Origin: Epinephelus fuscoguttatus
Taxonomy: Eukaryota > Chordata > Actinopteri > Perciformes > Serranidae
Direction: 5' to 3'
DNA: 64,000 bases
Assembly (NCBI RefSeq): GCF_011397635.1
Contig: NC_064775.1
Coordinates: 11,868,952-11,932,951 of the forward strand
The notes beneath the pieces are model-generated. The model made no database searches and was not told the DNA's origin. It worked only from the letters and a program-made list of their open reading frames with translations. Of this stretch, positions 1-15,000 are shown one piece after another (the stretch's first letter is position 1; each line of letters starts with the position of its first letter). A program made the translations under genes and the position numbers.

Positions 1-151
1 GCTATGTCTCATGACATGACAGATTCTTGACATGCCTCTAATATGTGTCAGATACTCAAAGGTCATCTCGTTAAACCAAAGTGCAAATGGCTCTGTTAAG
101 GTGCGTGACAGAGAGTATGTGTTACTCCAAAGTTTGTGTTTGTGCTCCTAC

Positions 152-263
152 CATCAGTGATGAGGGCCCGGCTTGTGAGCACTTTGCCGAGCATGAACTT
201 GATTATGGCCAGGATGATGCACACCAAGCCGCTGATGATGGACACGCTGAACAGGAAGTCATC
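152..263 (-). CDS. tmem163: tmem163 coding exon 6 (TM4), last exon in window
   Basis: The acceptor ctctcag is followed by GATGACTTCCTG, and the donor gtagga begins at 151. It encodes residues 185-221: DDFLFSVSIISGLVCIILA, then IIKFMLGKVLTSRALITD, plus one base of Gly222. The remaining TM5-TM6 and tail must lie upstream of base 1 in window coordinates. Confidence 0.94.
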
Positions 264-3200
264 CTGAGAGAGACAGACAGAAGTACAGAGAGAAAGCTGG
301 AGTCTACTTGATGATCAGGGCAGTGTGGCGGCACTTCATACTGTTGAAAATCATAAAGCTTCTTAAACAAAATCTTCACCAGTAGAAATCTGATGTGAAA
401 TCAAAGAGACACTTCCTTGTGTCCTCTCTTAAACCAAACCTACACCCCCTGTATCAGCTATCTCCCAGCTAATTAAGCTGCACTTTCATTGTGGCATATC
501 CTGCCATCTAAAGATTCCCTATGATTGTTGACAAGACCAAAGTGACCTCTACAGACAGCTGCATCCACAGTCCAACCACAGCTCAATACCCTGAGTAACG
601 TTGATCTATATCCATTTTTAGGGGCAAAATACAGTTATTAACTTCAGATGAAAGCTTCCACTGTGTGTTCTTTTCATATTGCATTGTGCATCGTACAGTG
701 GATGCTCTGAACTCCTTAGATAAAGCGATGCAGTGTTAAGATGCAGCAGACGTTAGAAATAAGAACCAAAGACTTGAAACTTTACTTAGACTCTAGATCA
801 AAAATTTAAGATTTGGACTTGCAAAATAAGACTGTCACCACTACATCTTGACTGAATCACACACCTCCCCTCTAAACCATTCAAATTACAGAATTAATTA
901 TAGAATTTCATGAACGTATTGTGAGTCTCACTGGAAAGAGCGTCAGCTGAATGTCTCGCATGTAATGCACAAAGGACGGACGGGTGGAGAAGGAGGAGGG
1001 ATGGAGGCGAAGAGAAAGGGAGCTGCAGAGCACTCAGCACCTCTGCGGCAGCATTAATATTGCACTATGGCCTTGGAGCCATGAAAAGCTACTTTGGCGA
1101 GCTCGCAGACATCAAAGAGGAGATGGAGAGAAAACCTCGGCGTGCTGCATAGACCTGAGTCAGTGCTGTGACTCAGCTGTGAGAATAACATCTTAATAGC
1201 TGATTATCCTCAAAATAACAAACAGTGTCTTCAACATCAAGGACAAATTTTCAATTTCAACAAATAGACATATTTTCAAATGGGAGCTATTCACAGTTTG
1301 CCATCTCAATACTATGGAATAAGTCTTTCTCCTTTCTGCAGTTGCTTCACAGTAAAAGCCCTCGGTTTATGGGTATTAATCACTTCTGCGATTGGCTATA
1401 TAAGACTTTCTATTTATATTTTTTATGCAAGGTGTACACAGAAGTAGGTCATAACGTGTCTGTACTTTCTTTCTTTAAACTATCAATATACAGGAAATGA
1501 CTTAATAACGGCAACATTTCCTGTCAATTTATAATTATCTCTGATAAGTTAGCCGTACTGTATATCGTCTACTTTCTATCACACAGGGCTTCCACTGTGG
1601 GGTCTTAAACACCCTGTCGCCATTTATTTTGACAGTACCAGCTGGTGGTTGCTTTGTAAATCAGTAAAGGACATCATGTTCCATCGCATCTGACTACTAC
1701 ATTCATCAAAATTCAATACTCAATCTGACTGGCACACCTTTATGGGAGATCCCCCCCCCCTCATTTTGGACAATGAGAGACAGATGAGCACACGCACACG
1801 CACACGAAGGAGAAAGGAAGGTGGCGACAGCTCACGACAGAGAGACCCTGCCCAGACTGTCAACATAGTGCTTGACATTTACATCTGACTATCAGAGATC
1901 CTCGTGCAGAATATGAAGATGGTGCTAACTTTTCTGGTGAGTCAGGTAGACGTAGTGTCATTTATAGTGATGACTGGATGTAGAGGAATGGGTTTAGATT
2001 GTGTATGAATGATAATGTAAAGAAGGAAAAGTTTAATTATGGTGGTATTATCTGGTCTGACAGTTCAGCTCTGGCACAGTTCCATTAAACACGATGATGA
2101 TCATGTATTTGAAGGTTTTCCAGTGACTTTTGAGTGGATCTCCTAAGCTCAGGGGTTGTGAAATTCAACTCTCTGAGGTCACTGCAGCCCTTCAAATTAA
2201 TCTAACATATAAAGAAGCCCTGTTTGGTGTTAAGAGGTTTTCACAAAGCAGTGATGAATGCCTGAATGAGGCTACAACTTCGTTTTGGCTGCTAAGTGAC
2301 GTTAATTGGGCTCAGAGGATGAGCAGGGCAGGAACAGTCAGGTGTCGAAAACCAAATATCCTCCTCCACATGCTTCCTCCTCCACCCCTCTCTGTCTCTA
2401 CCCTCCTCTTCCTCTCTCCCTCACTACTGCATACCTAAACAGCTGCTTATTAACATTTCATAGCGAGGAGGAAGAGAGGGAGGCTGTGAAAATAAACCTT
2501 ATTTCCAGCATCTGCATACTGAGGAGGTCTGTGAGGCAAACACAAGCTATATTTAACTCAAAGTGTGATGCACCAGAAACCAGTGTGGTAGAAGCCTACT
2601 GTGTGACAGAAGAGGAGCAGGTCGACTCAGAAAAACACAATCTGTCTGCCTCGCTGCTCCCACAGTCTGCCTTTGTTTATGCTTTGCTGCTCACTGTCAG
2701 TCAGGCTCGGCTCTTCCCTTCACTGCAGCCGGAGATGAAGAGATGGACAACACAGTCGGGTGATACATCAATAAAGGATTTGGAAACTAATTGAATTTTG
2801 AGCCTGTGTTAGTTGCAAAGCCTTTTGTGAAACCCTTGAAATGGGCTTTTCTTATCGTGGTTTATCTTTATCTGCTCTGCAACTGATGCAAGAATATGAA
2901 AAATATGATTTAGCTGGATTCAGCCATGTTGACCAGTGTGTTGAGAAAAAGGGCTGAATGATGTGTTTCCAATCAGTAACTGACATTCCCTGCATAGTGT
3001 ACCTTAAGTCAGACAGCTTACACACCTTTGTTTTAATTGGAATGTAATCAAAAAGTATATTTTTAAACTGATGTGTGCTTGCATTAAATTCTTCTACGCT
3101 ATGCAGTTCAGATATTCAGCTTTTAAGACTGTGTGTTCTGCTATTAGCTCCTCTTTGAGTCTTGACACTGACGGTAGAAATTAGATGACTTCGCACGACT

Positions 3201-6200
3201 TCTAAAAACAGCCCAGGAGTTGCACAGTAGATACTGCTCATTCTATAAACCATGTAATCATGCATTTGAGGCTTAAACAGACAGCAACAATAATTTTCTT
3301 ATTTTCAAAACAACACCAGTGTGAATTAGATCAGGGAGCTAAAGTGGAAAGAAGCAGTGAGGGACCGGAACAACAAATATCTCTCTGCAGTAATACAGCT
3401 CACTAAAGTACAATGTTCCCATATTTACCCATCATCATAATTACATCAGATCCTCCACTGCATTTCTACGGAGATGACTTTTGCCCAGCAGTGGGGTAAT
3501 AAAACTATTTAAAGAAGTGTGAAAGCTCCTGAGTCTTCACACCGGAGGTTTGTGACATTCTTCATGCAGCAGCAGCAACACTGTTACACCTCTGCCACAC
3601 ACACACACACACGCACGCACGCACACACAGACACACACACACAGTGTTAATGGGGAGAACACAAGCCTAATCTGATGTCGAGTCTGGAAGTCATGTTTTT
3701 GTGAAAACAAATTAAAGCTGTGGCACAATCATTTCTCTTATTTTCAGTCCAATTTGTCTTGGAGTGGAAAAATCGACCCACATTTTTTCAAGCTGGATTG
3801 TTTGCTTGGAAAATTGAAACAGCTCAAAACATATCACTATAAAAATATTTTCCTTTGTGTGATGATTAAGTAACATTTGACGTGACATGTTTATTTCTTT
3901 TATCTGTGCTCGCTAGTTTAAAGTAGCTTCAGTTACTGTAATTCAGATCTGTTTAAACCACACTCACACTGTCCTGATGAAGCAGGTAAGAGGGTTTGAG
4001 GGTTAAAAGGAGCTGCATGCCACATTCAGGGTCTGAGCTGGGATTGTCTGCACATGGCTCTCATCATGGAGGTGGCTGTGTCGGCCACTAGCAGCTAATG
4101 GTGCTAACAACGGCAACGCTGAGAGAGCTGATGGTGTTAGCCTGGAGGAACTCGACACTGGGCATTAATGAGCGATGACATGGTTCTGCCAGTGGGATAC
4201 ACACTAGGGATGTTCCTAGTGACTAATCTCCCCGTTGACTAAATGAAAATTTTAAGTCGACTAGTCTAAAAAAGGGAAAACACTCAGAAAGCAGTTAGAA
4301 TTTAGCACAATTTATTGTTTAGTATTTGAAATACTGTCCCAAAAATATTGTGTGCATGAAGAGCCCTTTGAAGCCTTTAATCACAGTCTTCAGCAACCAT
4401 GTCGGATTTTAAATGCTGCTGAAGTTCAAGACACTTTGCGCCATGTGGTATGAATGTGAACATGACGGCAACTCAGTCAAACGTTAGCCACTAAAATAAT
4501 ATCTACAATAAATAAATTGCCTCTGAAATGTGGGGCACATTGAACCTTGCAGATTATCCGACAGAAATTATAACAATTCACTTTAAAGTTAATAAAACAA
4601 CATCTAAATTCTAATCAATTTTCACCTGAAATGAGAGGCATTTTGCTCCGTGCAGTATGAATGTAAACCTACACATTATCTGACAACAACTCACTTAAAG
4701 TTAACAAATAATATAACATCTCAGAAAAGATTAATTGCTGTTGAATTTATTTTCTAGATCAAAGTTCTGCCAAACCGCGCTGGTTTTGTGCGATGACATC
4801 TCTCCAATTTCCCACCATGCCGTTTTAAAACTCCAGTCTACTCGAGCATTACCGTGGGGAGGGGGACTGCTGTCTGACGGCTCTGTAGCACCCACTGGTA
4901 GCAGGCGGCTGCATGGCAGTTAAGCGGACTTGTACATGAATAAAACAGTAACTGGTTTAACTGACTAATAATTCTGGTGCCGACTAGCGAGGTGGCGGAC
5001 GTTTAATCGTTTTTATGTCTAATCATGCGGAATTTAAAAAGTATTCATACTGGTTTATGGAAATAGTGGGTCAAAACAACGTGACACTTGTAGGAGACTG
5101 AACAAGAGCAAAAAATGCAACTTCACAATTTCTCATTTTTGTGCAAAATCTGCATGACCTCACACCATCCAAAAAATTTGAACATGAAAGACAGTCAAAT
5201 ATGAATAATGTAACATAACAGTTTGACAACAAGCCCTCATGCACCACTGCAGCCTCAATATATAAAATTAAATTAAAACCAAATCATCTAGATGTGATTG
5301 TAATTTCTTGTGCCTGTGAACAAAGAGCCAAAACCTTCCATCTGTTCAGTCACACTGAGCTGCTCTTCTTTACTGCTGTTGGGCCTGAACCACCAGCCCT
5401 CCAGTGACCAGCACCACGTGATGGACATCTTATCAGATGTGCTGCCAGTTCAAACAGCAAGACAGGGACAGAACCAGCCACATTACATCAGTAGCTTCAT
5501 GCATGTTGTTTGCTTTGGATGCTGAGAAGTGCAGTTAGATTTTCAGAGGATATTATTAGCAACAGGCATAAAGTCAGCGGGGCTTTTTTGGATTCCGAGA
5601 CAAATCCTTGTCACTGGCAGACTGGTGGTATCACAGCGGGGAGGCAAAGTCGTTTTAAAAATAGCCACAAATTCCACCAAAAATCTGATTATACACCAAA
5701 CTTTTGGCTTCAATTCTGCATCATGGCTCCAGTGAGATTAACCAAATCCCTTCATGACCCTGTCTGACTCACATTGACAGTAATGCAGCTGTCATAATGT
5801 ACTACAGGAAGTTAATGTGTGGGGGGTTAAATGGATAACATAATCTGTCCCATATGGTGAATGCTTTCATCCAAAGATCTCCTCCATCACCAATTTAAAT
5901 CGAATTTAAACCCCTGCACCATGGTTACGACTATTTCCTTGCATACTGATATTTACTGCATGATGTCTGCTCTCCTGCTCTGTTCAAATCCAGGTTTAGT
6001 GTTAGTAGTTGATAAAGTCTTACCACTTCAGGTAGCAGCTTGGTGGCGAGGTCGTGGATGGCCTTACCCAGAATGCACAAGGAGGACAGGATGAAAATCA
6101 CACCCAGGATAACACAAGCTCTGTGGAGGATAAGAGAAGTAAACTGTGGTGATGAGCACATTACTGACAACACAAACACAAATTAAAGTGCCAGCTCCAA

Positions 6201-8368
6201 GTTGGACTGTGTGAGCCAGTCGAAAGTGTTGACTCTCATCAGCCGAGGTGGCTGTCAATAGTTATCTATCAACGTAAATGTATTGACAGCAGTGTTGCTT
6301 AAAGCCGGCAGTAACCGCCTGGTCTGTTTAACACTGCTTAGTGTCACCAGGGACAAAGTGAGAACACTTTAAGCCTGATTTACTGTCAAGCACTGGACAT
6401 TTTTTTCAGTTTCACTCTGACAGCTGTTTATTTTATATGAGTTCATTAAAGAGGAAGATATTTTCAACTTCTAAGAAGACAACAGGAGCACAAGAAGGCA
6501 GCCACAAACGCAGGACATGGATGAGGAGATGCACGTTCTGTATTTTGTGTCAACCATTTTGATTATCTAGCAAAAAAGCACCCAGTTGTTCAAAAGATTT
6601 AATCTGGATCAGAATGATGTGGATTTAGAAATCCCATGTATTTGCTGTCCAGGATCGGCTAATCCATTTTACTTATGTGTCTGCTTTTCAAAGCAACATT
6701 GAATGGGATCATTCTGATCCAGATACAAACATTTCAAGGTTACCAAATCTGGATAACCTGTGCTCTAAATGGAATTACACATCATAATGTATGCAGTCTT
6801 CCAACAAACACACTGAAATGACCACTTATCACCACAGGTGCTGACAAAGAAAACAAAACAGAGATCTTCAAGATTATAACTTAAAATAATTTTTGTTTGA
6901 TTTGGACAGATATTTGGGGATTTTTTTCCTTTACTGTAATGAAAGTTTTAATGGGTAGCCTAATGCCTCCTTTATCTACTTTATCACAGTAACCGTTAAA
7001 TAAATCAAGTGCAAAATATAAATAGATGTTTAATATATTATTAAGTAAATAAATCTTTATGAGTTGACCATGATTTAATCCAATTTCAGGATCGTCTTTT
7101 TCTTCTGAAGTACCCATTTTCAACATTTGATCCAATCCCATAGCCGAAATACTATCAGATAACTTTTGAACAGATGTGTCAGAAGCCGTTTCCACCAAGC
7201 ACTTTCGGTATAGTACCTTTGGAACCAAATTAACCCTTCAGACATGGTACCTAGACGCTAGTGTTTCCACTGCAAACAGTGCTCTTCAAATGTGGGCGGG
7301 GTTGTTGTCACTCACTGCTCTGTCCAGCACTCACTGTATTTCCTCATTACTGGTGACACAGAAGTCTGCACCTTGTTTATCGTCCACAGAATGAGGCTGC
7401 AAACCGCCATTTTCAGAACAAAATAAAACAGGCTGCAGTGAGAGTCTCTCTCCATGGGATATTTCTCAGGCAAGCTCAGGGGTTTAGTGTTGATGCTCCA
7501 CAACGCTTTTTTTTTTTTCTCCAAGTGAGGATTAGAAAATATTCTATCACATAACCCAATCGGCCCAGTGAATTAAATTATTTTTTACTCCAACTCCAGC
7601 TGCTGCAAGAGGCAGCAAAACATCCTTTCATTTCATAGTTACAGTCTACTCATAAAACTCTCCACAGTATGAACAGTGGTTACATGAGCCTCAAAACCAG
7701 CCACAACTCAGCCCTGAGCAGAGTGACCGTCCTCTACTGACCAATCAACAGACTGCAGTGTTCACAGCTCCACCTTTTAGTACCTGATCTTTGTGCTAGG
7801 TATCCCAACAGAGGGGGGACCAAAAATGGAACGATATGGAACATCCACAACTTTTTACAGTGGAAACAGAAAAAAGCGTACTGAACTGGACTGGACCGTA
7901 TCGTACTGCTCAGTGGAAATGTCCTAACAAACTCCTCCAGGTCCACGACATGAAATGAAAGTGTCGAGCAACACTTTTCTGTAGAAAATACATAACTTCT
8001 ACAGAGCAACACTCATCAAAAGTGTTAAGCATCCTACCATAAATCAAGCTTTAGGAAAATAGCTAAGACTACATTTAATCCTGAATGACAGTTAATTGTA
8101 TTACACTTACATATGGAACGAAGATGCTCCATTAAGACTTATTTGGAAGCAGCAGATGTCCTTTAAAAACCTTTAGCCAATTAACAAAGTCTCGAGGGAG
8201 ACAAAAATCAACTGGAGCATATGCCCTCGTCAGGCATGGCTACCAGTGTGTGTTCAATTCAGATGGCTGCTCTCAAGCCACACTTAGTGTACTGGGTTTT
8301 TGACCGGATGAGGTAACCAAGGCAACACCCAACATCCCTCCAGGAAGTCCACAGCAGGGCATGCACAG

Positions 8369-8413
<45 letters not shown>

Positions 8414-8902
8414 GTGGGAGCTCTCAATCCCGACTAACAGGCCCCCTGTGGGATGCAGTGGATGTAAAAATGACACCATGTCTCTGAGCTGCTGTTGGCT
8501 CCCTGACAAAAACAACAAAACAACAAATGACGGTTTCCAGCGAAACACAGCTTCTGTTCCAAAACATCCGTCACATCACAGGTGGATAACGTTCCTTCTT
8601 AATATCAATACAGCCTCTACAACAACAATTCATCCTCACATTTGCTGCAGTGATGCGAATTAAGGTGTTTTTGTTTCAAAAGGCTCCACGTTTCATTGGG
8701 GAACAAAACTCCCTAATTCGTCTTGTTTTGACATCTTGAGCTTGTTGTCCTGGCAACCGGTCTGTACCTGTGCATCATTATTCAGCCACATCTCCTCTAT
8801 CAAAGTTAGACATAAAAAAATTAAGAATATTGATTCTCTAGATGCGCGCCAGCATTTTTTTTAACTGGCTGTCTAACAAAAAACAAAACAGCTGAAAGAA
8901 AA

Positions 8903-8952
<50 letters not shown>

Positions 8953-9057
8953 GTTCATGCATGCATTTATGTGTACATATAGTACACATATAGTATAGCA
9001 GTTGCTGGCAGGCAATTCTCACTTTCCTGTGTGATCCAGAACATTTATGCATGAATA

Positions 9058-9102
<45 letters not shown>

Positions 9103-11860
9103 TACAGGAGGAAGCCTGGGCTCTTGGTGAAGCCAATTACTGGCTGAGCAGCTTCCTGAACTTTATCCGAATTCTCCAATTAGCCGCTAAAATGACATAA
9201 TGAAGGCTGCTGTCAAAAAATGACTTTGTGTGAAATAAAAAAAATACAGCTGATGCAGCCTTTGATTTAAGACACCTACTTTTATATATTTTAATGACAT
9301 TTCTGGTTTTGGTTGTTGAATTAGGCACAATAATTTACTTTGTTTAGACCTTTTCATAACTGAAATAGCATGTTTTGTTTGGTTTACAGTGTTTTTATGC
9401 TGTAATTGGCTAACGATGAAGACTGAGATTTGATTTTCAGCAGTAATGAATTAATTAAGACTTTCAGTTAAAATAAAATAATGCTTCCTTAAGCGCTGAC
9501 AGCACTAATTACTAAACAGCTTCATGTTTTAAAATAATGTTAAAGCAATACTATTTGTTTGGATGAAACAGTCTCTCTTACAAATTAAATTTGAATTCAT
9601 TAACAATACACTCACTCTCAGTTCAGTGTACTTTTATGACCTGTAGCTTATGGTGGTTAACGTTAGCAACTTAGCAGCAGTTTGTGACTTGATCACCCTC
9701 CTCTTCTTGCTCTAATGTTACAAAAGCTTTATAGATTCACAATAAAAGGAACAGTTCACCATTTGGGTTACTGTTAATACAGAATTAACTATTTTGTTGC
9801 AAGTTTGATGTGAACTTCAACACCACTCTCATATCTGTCTGTGACCATTTAGCTGGTGCCAGAAGATGTTTAGCTTAGCTTGGCATTAAGAGTTGAAACG
9901 GGGACCCAGCTAGCAACAACCAACACCACCAAAACTCACTAATTATCCATCAGTCAATAATGTCAACTTATTATATTGCTTTGTGTTTTTCTACTGATGT
10001 TTCCTGTTTGCATTATCCCTCTGCTGCTGTAATGTTGCAAATTTCTCTGCTGTGGGATGAATAAAGGATGATCTTATCTTATCTTAATCGAAGGCCTATC
10101 CTGTTTGATTAATTGGTACACATACAGAAACGTAAAAGCAACTGTTTTGTTCTAATGTCCTTTGAAATGATCAAAATTACATTTGGAGATTTCTTTGCTT
10201 ATCTTCAGGCTCACCACTTTATTAATACAGATACTTATCAACCTCAGGACCAATCCCAGCACTGCTACTGTGAGTGGTCAGTACTACTCAAGACTACAAA
10301 TGGAAACCAGAATGCTCCAGATACTAAAATCATTACCCCAAATCAATTGGGGAATCTATTATGTACTACAGAATAAAAAGGTTTTATTTTAGATTTTAAT
10401 GACAACTTCCTGAGCTATAATGAGCAACATATAAATAAAGTGGTTGACAGAAAGGATCTTCAAACTGTTCATAAAAAGGATAGCTTGGAAGAATGTCTCT
10501 GAGCCTCTCATTCCTTTTTTCTACATTTAGGGAAATGCAACATCAGACACGACACACATCACAGGACACCTTTAAACTTTAAACAAATCTGGCTCCAGCA
10601 GATCCCCTCTGTGCACGTAATGAAAAGTGTCAGCTGGAAGTTATATTTATTGGATCTTTATTGGATTTCTTCTAAAATCATTAAGTTCTGCTCATGTTGG
10701 GCAAATGAGTTAAGAACAATTCTTAAATGTAATGGGCTCTAGTTTCGCAGACTGAGCGCACCTCGGGTTGCGCTGCTCGAAACTAGCTCTGCGCGGGGTT
10801 CGCCACCCTGCGCCACCTGCGCTGCGCTGGGAAACTAGAGCCCAATATCTGTAAAGATTCTGGACAGATTTTATTGGGACTGCCATATAAAGCAGCAGTC
10901 TTAGACTCTTAAGAAAATGATAGTATTTGATTGGATCCAAGAAAACCCTCCATTAGTAGCACAATGGGATACAGAAATCTTCAGAGAACTTCCCACAGAA
11001 AGGCTCAGTGCCAAAAAAGGGAAATAAGGGCAGCTTCATAAAGGTATGGCAGCACCTGATAAGTCACCTCACGATCTAGGTAACTTAATTCAAAAAGGAA
11101 GTGGAACAATGGATGGAAAATCTCCAGAGGCCCTTCAACAATTCACTTTTGGAGTGATTTGCATGTAGACAATAGTGTGTTAGGGAACAGAGTGTATGTG
11201 TGTATAAAATCTATGATTAATGTGTGTTTATGACTTTTCCTTTCTACCTGATTTGTTTATTTTTTAATTATTACTATTTTACTAACTTACTTCAGGAATA
11301 TTTATCTGTTTATAACTTTATCATGCTTATAATGTTCATTTTTAAGACAACACGCTCACAAAAAAAAACATATTTGCGGTATTTGTGTGAATATTTTTAA
11401 ATTGGGAAAATTCCATTTTTTTAGTTTTAGCACGTCAGACATTGAATCAGCAGTTGAACTAATGTCTTTTTCTGTCTGTGTTACTATCTTATCTTTAGAG
11501 GACATGATCTCATCTGTCTTCTCCGCAGCAATTAGCAGTCACTCCTTTGTGTGTACTTGTGTGTGTGTTGGGCCTGACAGATTCACTGTATGAATCGACC
11601 AGATGCTCTGACAGTAAGAACAGAGATTCATTCAGTAACAGATGCTTTTGTTTTGGTTGGATATCTTGTTTTTTTAAAGATCAACTGGTTAATGCTGTCT
11701 TGGTAAATTCAGCTCATTTGCTGTGTATCTGCTCGGGTAGTGTTTAGACTCGTCTGAATAGAACAGAACACTTTTCTCTTTTCTCTCGCTTTCAGTCACC
11801 TGCTTGCTGCCAGCACCCTGACCATTCAACAGTCTCTGAAAGGCCCACCTGACCTTCTCA

Positions 11861-11896
<36 letters not shown>

Positions 11897-12016
11897 ATTC
11901 TCAGCCAGGTACAGATAAGACGTGAGACACCCGTCTGTGATCGGTCCCAGTGGGCCAAGGCTGACAGAGCTGAAGAGATCCTTTATTTGACACACTCCTC
12001 TACAGGACAAAGCAGA

Positions 12017-12059
<43 letters not shown>

Positions 12060-15000
12060 AGACACTCTGGACACATTGAATGGATCTCATCACTTTTCTG
12101 GGTTTGTCTGGTCGTCATCGATAGAATTAAACAATCTGGGCAAGAGGAAACAAGGCTCAAACAACTACAGGGTCTCCAATTAGTCTTGTAATTTGACTTT
12201 AAGACAAAAATTAGATAAAAATATACAGAAGCAAGTTCAAGCAAGGTCAGTTTCTACAGGTGGGTAATACTCATTTTAACAATTAAACACAAATGATTTT
12301 TTCCATCTAACAATGTATGTGTTCAGAATGTTCATGCTACACTGGTGCAAGCCATCATATCATTACCTATATAGCATATAATTTCAGTGATTTTAAAGCA
12401 TGAAATTTAAATAATCTAAAAAAAAATTCAGACATTTTAACTACGCGCATATACTCAAAACTTGGTCTTTATAGGTATGCTATGAAGGGTTGTCAGTTTG
12501 TTTGTAAACACACTTGCCGGTGAAAGTATTGTGGCATTTCACCTTGCTATATTTGTTGTTTCTGCGCTGTGTCTCTTGGATGCCTGCAGCTTACAGTCTG
12601 GCACTTGGTCGCCACCTTTTTATAAAGCCCTGAACTCACTTGAACGCTGAGGGGGTACATGGCCATAAATGTACCGAAAAAAGAAAATAAGAAGAATATG
12701 AGAAAATACAGGCAGAGGGCAGAGTCTCTGCAGAAAAACACACTGCCACACACTTTGAGTCATGTGTGTGTAACAAGTGATGATTGAGTGAGATTTCATC
12801 TGCATGAGCCTATACATTGCTTTTAGAGAAATTCCTCCAAGTGTATCATTAAACCAGGTCATATATGATCTGGGTAAGCAGTAACTGTACTTACATGTAT
12901 TCGCGATGTGCTGAGTGGACGGCTGCAGCGTTGCTGTACCGCCAAAGTACAATAATAGAGGACAACACATCCAGCGTGGCGTCAAACTGCAGAGTGAAAG
13001 CAAAGAACATTTTACATTCTCTCCACTACAACATACAGCTTTAGCCATCATAGCTTTAGTGAAGGGAGGTTTTACGATCGACTTACAGCAAATCCAAAAG
13101 CTGAAGCACTGTGGCGCATGATGGAAACAGCTAGAAAGAAAATAGAGAGAGAGAGGGACAATGAACAACAAATAACACTAATACAATGTGCTTGTTGCAT
13201 AGTTGATATTCATTCAAAACATATTCTTAGAAGAAAAAAATCATTTAATGGGGAAAATACACACATCTTCCATCCATCAATCGCCACTTCTTCCTTTACA
13301 AAGTCATTGATTATTCCACATATTGTGTTTAATAAATCTTTTGTCCAAGTTTCCTCCTGTAATGCTGCTGGCTTTACTATTGAACTCATTCTTTATCTCT
13401 TTATGTTACTGTAGCCTGCTGACAGGAGACATGTTATATCCTTACATGCATAAAAACACAAGACGAAAGTATTTTTTTGGAGCGATACTGACAGCAGAAA
13501 GCCCTTGTTCACTGCAGTTCAGGACATTATTAAACTGCAGACGGATCATTATCAAATAAGTCCAGAGGTGCATTTTTGCGAGGACTTGTGTTCCTAGTTT
13601 TTATTAATTTGTGCAGCAAACCTGCCAGACAGGCCAGATTAGATGCTTTCTGTTGGCTGAAGTGATTTAGTTATCAGCATATTACGTGCCTGTTTTGGCC
13701 CAATTATAATGAGCTGAAGCTGTGTTGAAAACAAACCCTGAGACTGAACTGCTGTGTGTGATCATCTGCACACACACACCTGCAAATGGCAGGGAAAGAG
13801 GAGAGGAGGAAGGAGAGAGAAAAGGGAGAAAGATGCGGATAGATAGAGGGGAGGAATCCTCTCCTCTCCACCCAGGTTTATTTTTAGCGACACTCACTGG
13901 GGGCCAGAAACTCGCCTCAGCGCTGCATACAGAAAGACAGCATTGTGTGGTATGTCTTTTTCTGTGCTTCTCCTTTAGCCACTCATTTTCTTTCTGCTGC
14001 AATGATAGCAAAATCATGTTTTCTTCCATCTCCTTCCCTCCTTTCCCCTTTTTCCGTCCCCCTCCAGTCACTGAAGATCCCCCTTTTTCTTCATCATCCT
14101 TCATCCTTTTCTTGTTTCATCTACATTCAATTGCTCTCTCTGGGCTGAAGGTGCAATCTTCTTCTTCCCCAGACCAAAATGAAAGCAGAAATGAATGCTG
14201 CCTTCACTTGCGTTTGCAAAAACATGAACAACCCCTGAATACAAATGAGTAGGTGGGACTTTTTATGACACCAGAGATCTGCAGAGATACAGCACGGAAG
14301 CAGTGACAAGTGATTGTTAAAAATGATCTATACGACAACTTCTGGTCCATTTAGCAAAAAGCCACATACACAGTCTGACACATACGTCACTCTAGCCTTG
14401 ACACGCGAAGTAGCTCTTTGCTGTTGACTTTGAAAATGAGATAAAACCAGAATAAAACAGTTTTGTGACATAGATTATTTCTAACCAAAAGAATCAGAAC
14501 ACATACTATGTCATATTAATGAGGAAAAAATCTTTGAAACAGAAGTTTTAAGGGCAACAGTTGGTGCCATCTTGTAGTTGAATGCTGCACTTCCTCATCT
14601 CTCAAATTATCTAGTTCAACTTTAACTTTACTTCTAAAGGTCAGTGCACAAATTAAACACACCTTAAACTCTTCCAGGTTCCATTTAAACAAGGCTAGAC
14701 TGGCGGAAACACAATGCAGCCATGCACACACAGGTACAAATGACTTTTCGATACAGTCACAAGCCACACAACACATTTTTAAATGCGTCATAAAACACAA
14801 AATAACACTTCAGGCTCTTAACATCAATACCTGCATCAGCTGTAGCCAGTAGGCCCAGTATATAACATCTACTTGCACAAGAAAACCATCACTGTCAATG
14901 GAGTGGCACCACTGACAAGAGAACACACTGTGCTGAACTCAAGACTAGGTCAAACTTCTCCAACAGTCAACATGGCACACACATCAATGATTGACACAAC

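Larger units (their letters stand above)
6121..12894. other. tmem163 intron 4
   Basis: Holds a short dyad element (6595-6730, atctggatcagaatgat and its reverse complement), a TIR element (7185-7922), five CA/GT microsatellites, a repeat fragment around 9740-9970, a LINE 3' tail near 10086 and a GC-rich palindromic element at 10730-10846. No coding exon was recognised. Confidence 0.6.

Noticed and set aside
2306..2794. 162-codon plus-strand open frame
   Set aside because: Lies in tmem163 intron 5. Its composition follows local CT-rich sequence, and there are no domains or splice support.
13682..14252. Overlapping frames of 140 and 176 codons on opposite strands
   Set aside because: Produced by a polypurine/polypyrimidine stretch with few stops. 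The peptides are Ser/Phe/Pro or Glu/Lys/Arg-rich low complexity.
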